From the NCBI GenBank assembly GCA_010645155.1, contig CM021317.1, positions 7,635,417 to 7,699,416 of the forward strand: DNA of 64,000 bases, read 5' to 3'. The translations under genes were made by a program, and so were the position numbers. The stretch comes from Tigriopus japonicus (taxonomy: Eukaryota > Arthropoda > Copepoda > Harpacticoida > Harpacticidae). Shown here piece after piece: positions 57,259 to 64,000 of this stretch (its first letter is position 1; each line of letters opens with the position of its first letter). The notes under the pieces were generated by a model. It saw nothing but the letters and a program-made list of their open reading frames with translations, did no database searches and was not told where the DNA came from.

Positions 57259-59050
57259 ATGCCTATTTACTGTCCAATAACATTTCACCAGGGCCACAAA
57301 ATTTTGGTAAAGAATGTCACCAAAAATGTATTGTTTTTTGTTATCATTTTGAGAAATAGTGTAACCAAATCAGATTTTTTTGGCAATTTTTTCTCAATAA
57401 TTGCATTAAAAACTAACCTTACTTTGTAGTTTGTAATACCTGAAATACTAAATACACACTTTTACAACTGTAATGAATACTTTATGCGTGTTTTCTTTTT
57501 TTGATTTTGACATTTTTTTTCCAAATCATTCTAAATTTTGTTAGCAATTTCCACTGATTTGTTTTTTTTTATTTTCGAAATTTTGTAATTACATTGTAAT
57601 ACATAATTTAGATTGTATCTGATGGCCCCAAAGAGAAAAAAATCTTTGCTATCACTTAATATGAAATGTTTGCATTTTTTCCTGACTTTTGGACTGATGA
57701 ACTTGAATGAATGAATGAATGAATGATGAACTGACGAACTCTTTCCAGAAAATTTTCATTAGGCACATATCTCCAAAAAGCTGAATATGACCGTCAAGCA
57801 ACATTGCATGGCCAAGAGCAAAAGTGGAAACAGCATTGTCCAATACTATGAGAGTTGGGCGTTTGATGACTTCAATCTCCACTTTTGGCCATTTAAAAAC
57901 AAGCTCACAGGGAGACACCTGGCTCAATTGAACCGAAATTCCGAAATCTCTTCCCTCCATTGTTAGCCATGAATGAAATCTACCAACGGACTCTCTCAGA
58001 ATCATCAAGACAGGTCTCCACAGCTAACCATACGCATGGTATTTAGGAGGGTTCAAATCAGCTCAATGATCTTTGCACAAGGCCTCTGGGCACCCCAACG
58101 ACCCACTCAAAGAATTTCAAATCGGCTTTCTTGCTCTACCCACCACTACTACATACAGACTCATCTTCAATATCTGCGTGCCTTTTGCGGCGAAGACAAC
58201 GGACGCAAGTAGAAAACATTCTGGTGAGAATTCCTGCCACTCATTGCGTTTCTTTTGGCTTGCCTGACTGAATTCTGCGTCAAACTGTGAGTTCATCAAT
58301 TCCGTAGAATTCGTTGGTCTTGGTAATCCATAGCCCATAGCAACTTTGCGCCGTTTTTTGGGCGTTTTTTGACCTCATCTGTTTGCTGTCATTGCCTGAG
58401 CAGAGTGAACAACGCAGTTAGATCAGGTTTTAAACACATTCTTGTGCGTACATTGCACTCAAGCACAGGATTGGACCCTCTTTCGTACTTTTATCTCAGC
58501 TTAGGCATGGCTTATGGTCCTGGGCATTAGTTGTCCCAATGGGTGCATGCATATAAATCAAGGTCTTCTAAAATAATGACCTGGTTCGTCTTCGTTTTTT
58601 TTTTGCTTCTACAAAATGTTGCCTCATTATTCAAACAATTTGGCGCTTGGCTCAAGGCCTGTCCAATCGCAATCATCGGCGACAAATTTATTGAGGTCGC
58701 TTTGGGGGATATGTGGGTATGTTTAATGGAGTACGGAAAAAAGCTGGCTCATTTATTCGGCCTGAAGAGCTGACTCGCTCAAAAGCGACGTTGAAACGAC
58801 AAACCACCCAATTGAGGAGGAAGAATGAATGAACTCTGCGATATTGATGAATGAAAATCGATTGAGACGAAAACCTTGGACCTAGATTTCAATGCGCTTT
58901 AAACAACTTGCTTGATATTTATGTTCTTATGTTCAAGAAAAGAGAGTTGATACAAAGGACCTTATTGATATCCTAGAAGAAATTAAAAGTCTCATGATAT
59001 GCCTGCCTTACGTAGCGATGTACGTAAGGAAAAAATCAAATCCAGTGACC
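57259..59050. other. intergenic, no confident gene
   Basis: It contains a (GAAT)n microsatellite at 57704-57725. A small + strand frame at 58576-58773 encodes 65 residues beginning with a signal-like hydrophobic stretch; it has no other support. The - strand frame 57652-58008 has no recognisable domain. Confidence 0.4.
57704..57725. repeat. (GAAT)n microsatellite
   Basis: Five to six GAAT units in a row. No gene is associated. Confidence 0.9.
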
Positions 59051-59054
59051 TTTT

Positions 59055-59985
59055 TTGTCAATCCTGATTAAGCGAAGTATTATGAATAGGTTCATAAATG
59101 TTATGAAGTTTGGGATTCGCGGGAAGGTTTTGAATTGGATAGATAGTTTCATGAGTGAAAGGAAGGTTGAAGGATCATTTAGTAGGATGTGTGATGTCAA
59201 GTCAGATGTTCCACAAAGTTCAAGTTTAGGTCCGCTCCAATTAATCCTTTTCTTGCTCCTCCTCTTCAGAAGTTTAGTACAAAAGCAAGTACTTCATCAT
59301 TTGGTGATGACACAAAATAAGGTTGTGTAAGGAATGGTCAGGACTCACAAGCTTACTTGACGACTAATATAAAGTCTACCTCCAAAAGTGAGTGGGAGTA
59401 ACATGGCATTGAACGGGATGAGGTTCCGCACAATAGCGTCTGGGGCGTCAAAATTAAATGTTCTACCCAAAAACAATAGACGTTGTGATATTGAAGGAAT
59501 TAGGAGTTGTCATCCAAGATGATGGAAAGTTTGATGAGCATATCCAGTTGAAAGTGGGGAAGGCATTTCAAACATGCGGCTGGATCTATCGCACTTTCTA
59601 GTCCAGAGATAGTATTAAGATGACAACGCTGTACGAGTCGATTGTTCAACCGCATCTTGAATATGCTTCCCCCATTTGGGCTACAATGAGTTTAGCAGGT
59701 TTGCAAAAAGTTGATCAGGTCCAAGGATGTTTCACAGGAATGAGAGAGCTCTCGTATTGGGAGAGGCTCCCGAAGTTAGGGCTATACAGTACTCAGAGAA
59801 GGTAGGTGATACTGTCTGTCTTCAAGAGCATTCATGGGCTCTGTCCTAACCCAGGCTTTGAGATCAGTTGTAGCGATCGTAGAGGTTTTGCTTGTGCACT
59901 GGGAAAACCTCTCCAAACAATAACTTTAATGATGATTTTTTATAGGGAATCCCATTCCTTGAAGGGGTTATAAGAAATCAGCAAC
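59055..59985 (+). pseudogene. decayed LINE reverse transcriptase, CR1-like, with 3' tail
   Basis: Frames in order: GKVLNWIDSFMSERK and CDVKSDVPQSSSLGPLQLIL (RT motif around VPQGSxLGP, mutated), then, in other frames, GVVIQDDGKFDEHI and IYRTF, then YESIVQPHLEYASPIWATMS, YWERLPKLGLYSTQRR and FKSIHGLCPNPGFE, the characteristic C-terminal region of CR1-like non-LTR retrotransposons. The YADD box is missing, and there are several frameshifts. The 3' tail GGGAATCCCATTCCTTGAAG then GGTTATAAGAAATC recurs at 29412, 40081 and 26165. Confidence 0.8.
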
Positions 59986-62381
59986 CAATACTTGTTCCAA
60001 ACCAATTGTTCAAAACCAACCAATATGTTCATCTTGAAAAATTGGTCGAAACGCTGTATTTTTTTTCTTAGTTGAATCGTTAGAAAATACCCATGAATTG
60101 GTCAGAAAATTTCAAAAAAGTTTTTTTTCGACAAAAACAACATAAAAAGTTTTACATGTAAACTTTTTAATTTTCATAATATTCATCAATAAGTTGAGAG
60201 AAGGACATTCACTCGATTTGTTCTGTGTGTAATTTTAATTTGAAGCAATTGGAAGTTTCAAATCTTCACTTGAAAAATTCGAACTTGAAAATCGTTCATA
60301 ATCCCCATATTTTAATCATCGACTACTGCATCGTGTCGCTCGTTTATCAATCGATGAAGCGATTTTTACGTTAAACAGGACTGTCAACACCACGACAAAT
60401 ATTTTCATTGCCTCAAAGTACACCATAACTACGTGTAGATGTTCCCAACAACTTTTTCAATCCACCAAATGACTAGCCTGGCGTCAAATATTGAAACTCG
60501 TCAATACATACTACATGCATTGGATTATTCATCACGTACGCAGATAGCTAAATGCGCAGTAATCATCATCGGTTGGCGTCAATTCCCAACACATGTTTTT
60601 CAGGGGATCGAAAGAAAGCCATAGAACTATTTTTGTTTTTGGGAGATTTTTGCAAACCAAGCACGCCACAATATTTTCAAGGCTCATAACAAAGAAATTC
60701 ATGCTTTGTCTTCAACACGTTCCGAAAATAACCAGCTTATATTCTTTATGCAAGCCTTAGCACTTTAAAGGAATTCTTTTCAAATTTCGGTGCATTCAAC
60801 ACGGTTTGTTAGAGAATACTCCTTGTTCTAGTTTAGTGCGTAACTCGTCTTAAGAAGTCTCATCTGAACATAGTTTTTGCAGACTCAAAGAACTTCCTTC
60901 ACCTTCATTCATAAAGTCTGCTCTTGTCAATTAAAGGCTCTTTATGGATACCCGAGAGAAAACGATGAAATTCATGTAACCCCAAAATGGTGGCATTTAC
61001 TTTGAGTTATGAAAACCAAACAATGGCCTCTTTCTACACACGCTAGTTTTTCTCTTTTTGCGCTTTTTAAGCCTAATCATATACCTCTCATGGGACGTGT
61101 TTTGATTTCTGAAACCATGGCCTAAGGAAAACGCAACGTAAATCTTATGATGGAAAACTTGAAAAGAAACGACACCCATGATTTGGTCGTTTTCATTTCC
61201 CGCAATGATATTTTGCAATAACTGTATTTGGCACAGAGGTGGCCAATACAATATATGTATCATTGGGTCAGCTTAAGACCATGCCGTACTGGTGCCCAAA
61301 TTTTTGACAATTGAAGCAAGAACCACTGAACTATCTGGTCAATGACGAGACTAATAAAGATTAGTCAAGTTGGAACAAATCAATTGGGATGTTCTTCAAA
61401 TGAGATCTTGCTGGTGTGATTAGAATATGTGTTTCAAAATTTAGCCTTGGATGCTGGAGAGAGTATCCAATACCCATTTCGATTCATTAAGCTTTGAGAT
61501 AACTTTTTACTGGAAATTTCAGAAACAAGAGACTCGAAAATTTTGACTAAAAACCCAATATGATTTCCGCCAACTCATGATGAATACCCCTTCACCAAAT
61601 ATATCAAATCCATTAAAATATATTGCATTTCTTGATACTCCAAATGCAAACAAATCCATGCAAGTAACCGGATGTGAACATATTTTGCGCAAGTGTTCAT
61701 AATAAAGATTTTGCCGTTATGAATATTCATTCCACGGGGATTACATCAATTTAGGCTTGCTTGGGCAGCCAGCTGGCTGTCTACTGGATTTTTGACAGAA
61801 GGTTTAATTGGAGGGCTAACAGAGAAATGACACCCCGAAAATATTCGTGAGCCACCAAACTTGCACTGTGTGTGCAATGGGACTTGACGTTGAACACTCT
61901 AAGTTACAAGATTCACAACCCAAACTTGTGTTTTTAGAGAGTCAGTGGCAAAATTGCTCATTCAAGTGCTTTGGTTGAACAAGAGCAAAATATGATGAAT
62001 CAAGTCACTTGACACCCTTGCTACCAGATCAATGAAGTGTGTTCAAAACAAATCTCCACTGACTGTACTGGAGTGACATATCTCTGTTAGCCCTCTAGGT
62101 TTAACCGATCAACTGATTTTTGGTGCATCGTTGCCTGCTTCGCACAGTCTTAATGGACATTTTCAATAGTGTCCGTCCTCTGACGAAATGCATTGGCAAA
62201 ATGGAGTTAGTCGCCCCGTAGATTTATTACCACATTGGCCTTTACTGATGTGTTTTCAAGTTCGAATTTTGATAAGGAGTTGCGACATTGGTCCTTGTTT
62301 CAGGTTTTGGGTTAGAGAGCTTACCACAACAAGACTTTTCGAATGGGAAGTGTCATAAAATTTGAGCCAAAAATTGCAGTA
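59986..62381. other. intergenic, no gene recognised
   Basis: A+T-rich sequence, short open frames only, no repeats or RNA genes recognised. Confidence 0.5.
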
Positions 62382-62389
62382 CTGAAAAC

Positions 62390-62722
62390 TAGTGATGGAC
62401 CGAAAGGGCTCATAACCGAAACCGAAAGTTTCGGTCGAAAGAGGGCTTAACCGAAACCGAAAGCAGCTGATTACAAAATTGTTCAAATGCAAAATCTGCC
62501 TTAAAAATTAGAATGCTCATGTGTTCGATGTTGGATAGTCGCCAATTTTGAAAAATCGGAAAACTTAAATTTCAGAGGTTTTTGGACCATTTATTTTTGA
62601 TTTTGTTGTCAAACTCCATTTTACATAGTGCTTGTCTGCTTTCGGTTTCGGTAGGCATAACCGAAACCGAAACCGAAATTTCGGCCGTAATTTCGGCCGA
62701 AAGCGCTTTCGGTACATCACTA
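62390..62722. mobile_element. hAT-type ACCGAAA-family element, copy 4 (best preserved)
   Basis: Perfect 8-bp duplication CTGAAAAC at 62382-62389 and 62723-62730, fitting the hAT target pattern. Termini TAGTGATGGACCGAAAGGG and, folded, TAGTGATGTACCGAAAGCG are inverted repeats. Both subterminal regions are built of ACCGAAA/TTTCGGT and GGCCGAAA units that can fold on themselves. No transposase; it depends on an autonomous hAT elsewhere. Confidence 0.88.
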
Positions 62723-62730
62723 CTGAAAAC

Positions 62731-64000
62731 TCAAACACATCAGTAATGTCGCCATTACTTTGAAGAACTCAAGTACCCAAATCAATGACTGGGGTGTATT
62801 TTGTTTCCCGCCTCTGCCTTTCAGAAGTGAAGGGTTTCATTCCTTGGCTGGCTTGTAATGGAGGCCTGTCAATGGAGAAGAATGACAAATCTTCTGTTGT
62901 CATGCATTCTGCTCTTTTGATGAGGTTGTTCATCATTCATTACACTTCCTTTTTTACGCTGTAGACACTGTTTGAACTTGCCTATTTTTTGCTCAATGAA
63001 GACTCCTTTGAACACGGTTTCTCATAGCGTCACAATGCAGGTGAATGACTGACTCACTTGAAATGGCGTGATTTTGGATTGCAGTGGTTTCACATTTCTT
63101 TCTTATATTCAACCATCACACTTGATGTCTTGTTGCGTTTTTATTAAAAAAGTAATTGCTTTTAACCCCTTGAAGACCATGACACGATATTGGAACAAGA
63201 TTTTCATATGCTCAAGCACCTTCTTGAGATTGTAATGGAATTTTGAAGTCCATTGTTTGCTTGGGAGTCAAAACATTGTACCAGCATAAAAACATTTAGA
63301 GAACGTTTTGTGAATGCAGATTCTAAAAAGTGGGTCAAATGTTGAAGATATTGTAGGTAGGTTACATGTTATCGTATTATGGAAAAATTTACAGTTAAAT
63401 CAATACTAGGTCAGTGGAATACAAGTATACTATCAGGTCGGTAGTAGCATTTTAAACGAAAAGCTGCTAACTTTGTTTTTTGCACCACTTCGAGATATCT
63501 TGCTAGTCCCAAAATCAAGGGTCTTGTCAGATCAAGGATCCGCAAGTATACTTCTTTGAGCTGAAAGTTGATTTTTCGATCATGAATATCACTATGACTA
63601 GAATCAAGTGTGATTAGAGGTCCTTAAGTGAACTGTGCACTTGGGGTATCATCTGTAATTGAAAGGCTGCAACTAGACCTAAAATGTACTCAAAGGCCGT
63701 TAATCTGACTTGACTTTGGCATACTCCAAATTCTCTCTTGGCTTTGTTAACATGAGACCTCAAGTCAGGTTAACAGACCACAAGTAGTATACTTAAGGCT
63801 ACCACTTGAATTTTAAGTGTGTGAGAATATACTCCAGGACTATTAAATTGAGGAATTCATGAAAAAATGGACTGAACTAAAATCGTATGAGATTGGGGGT
63901 GCTCAAGTTATCTCCTGGGTCTTCAATTTTAGAATGCTGATATTCTCTTTCAGTGGACATTCACATGTTAATGATCGATCTGATACTTCATAGTTGAAAT
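62731..64000. other. intergenic, no gene recognised
   Basis: A+T-rich; no recognisable exon, RNA gene or transposon end up to the edge of the window. Confidence 0.5.

Noticed and set aside
1..64000. CRISPR arrays, rRNA genes, bacterial operons or integrated viral genes
   Set aside because: No regularly spaced identical repeats, no rRNA-like sequence and no clustered intronless genes of bacterial or viral type were seen; the only reverse transcriptases are LINE-type.

Overview
The window is a eukaryotic, animal-type genomic segment. It is A+T-rich, its genes are split by GT-AG introns, and most of the sequence is intergenic or intronic DNA packed with decayed transposons. The recognised proteins (parvin and TMIE) are animal-only families. 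The compact secreted cysteine-rich genes, TATA/TCAG-like promoter elements and transposon mix suggest an arthropod, perhaps a copepod-like crustacean. That placement is inference; no taxon-specific marker was seen. There are no bacterial operons, phage genes or CRISPR arrays.

Left part (1-17.1 kb). The + strand carries a complete seven-exon parvin gene (557-11926), an actin-linked focal adhesion adaptor of the integrin-linked kinase complex; its introns hold a deleted mariner copy, a tandem repeat, a strong hairpin and a 202-base assembly gap. Convergent to it on the - strand are two tandem three-exon paralogs (12659-14782 and 15940-17018) encoding small secreted cysteine-rich proteins with identical intron phases. 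I do not recognise their family.

Transposon block (17.5-26.2 kb). A frameshifted LINE reverse transcriptase is split by an unclassified repeat, which is itself split by a 1.3-kb hAT-like element (three insertion levels). Downstream are a duplicated segment with zinc-finger-like coding remnants (one copy carrying a hAT insertion, the other the empty site), a foldback element, another hAT-like element and opposed LINE tails.

Middle (27-39 kb). The - strand carries the last three exons of tmie (27019-28840), a mechanotransduction-channel subunit, then a complete three-exon gene for a 124-residue secreted six-cysteine protein (33322-34531), and a possible terminal exon of an unknown gene (38728-38956). 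Between them lie mariner-type deletion elements and a tRNA-derived SINE.

Right part (39-64 kb). No confident gene was found. It holds SINEs, LINE 3' fragments, four copies of a roughly 0.3-kb hAT-type element rich in ACCGAAA motifs, other hAT and mariner miniature elements and long A+T-rich stretches. No multi-gene pathway is evident: the genes look like independent loci in a transposon-rich background. The most interesting material is the secreted paralog pair with a nearby inverted relic, the extended TMIE, the zinc-finger-like duplicated segment and the diversity of hAT elements with readable 8-bp target duplications.
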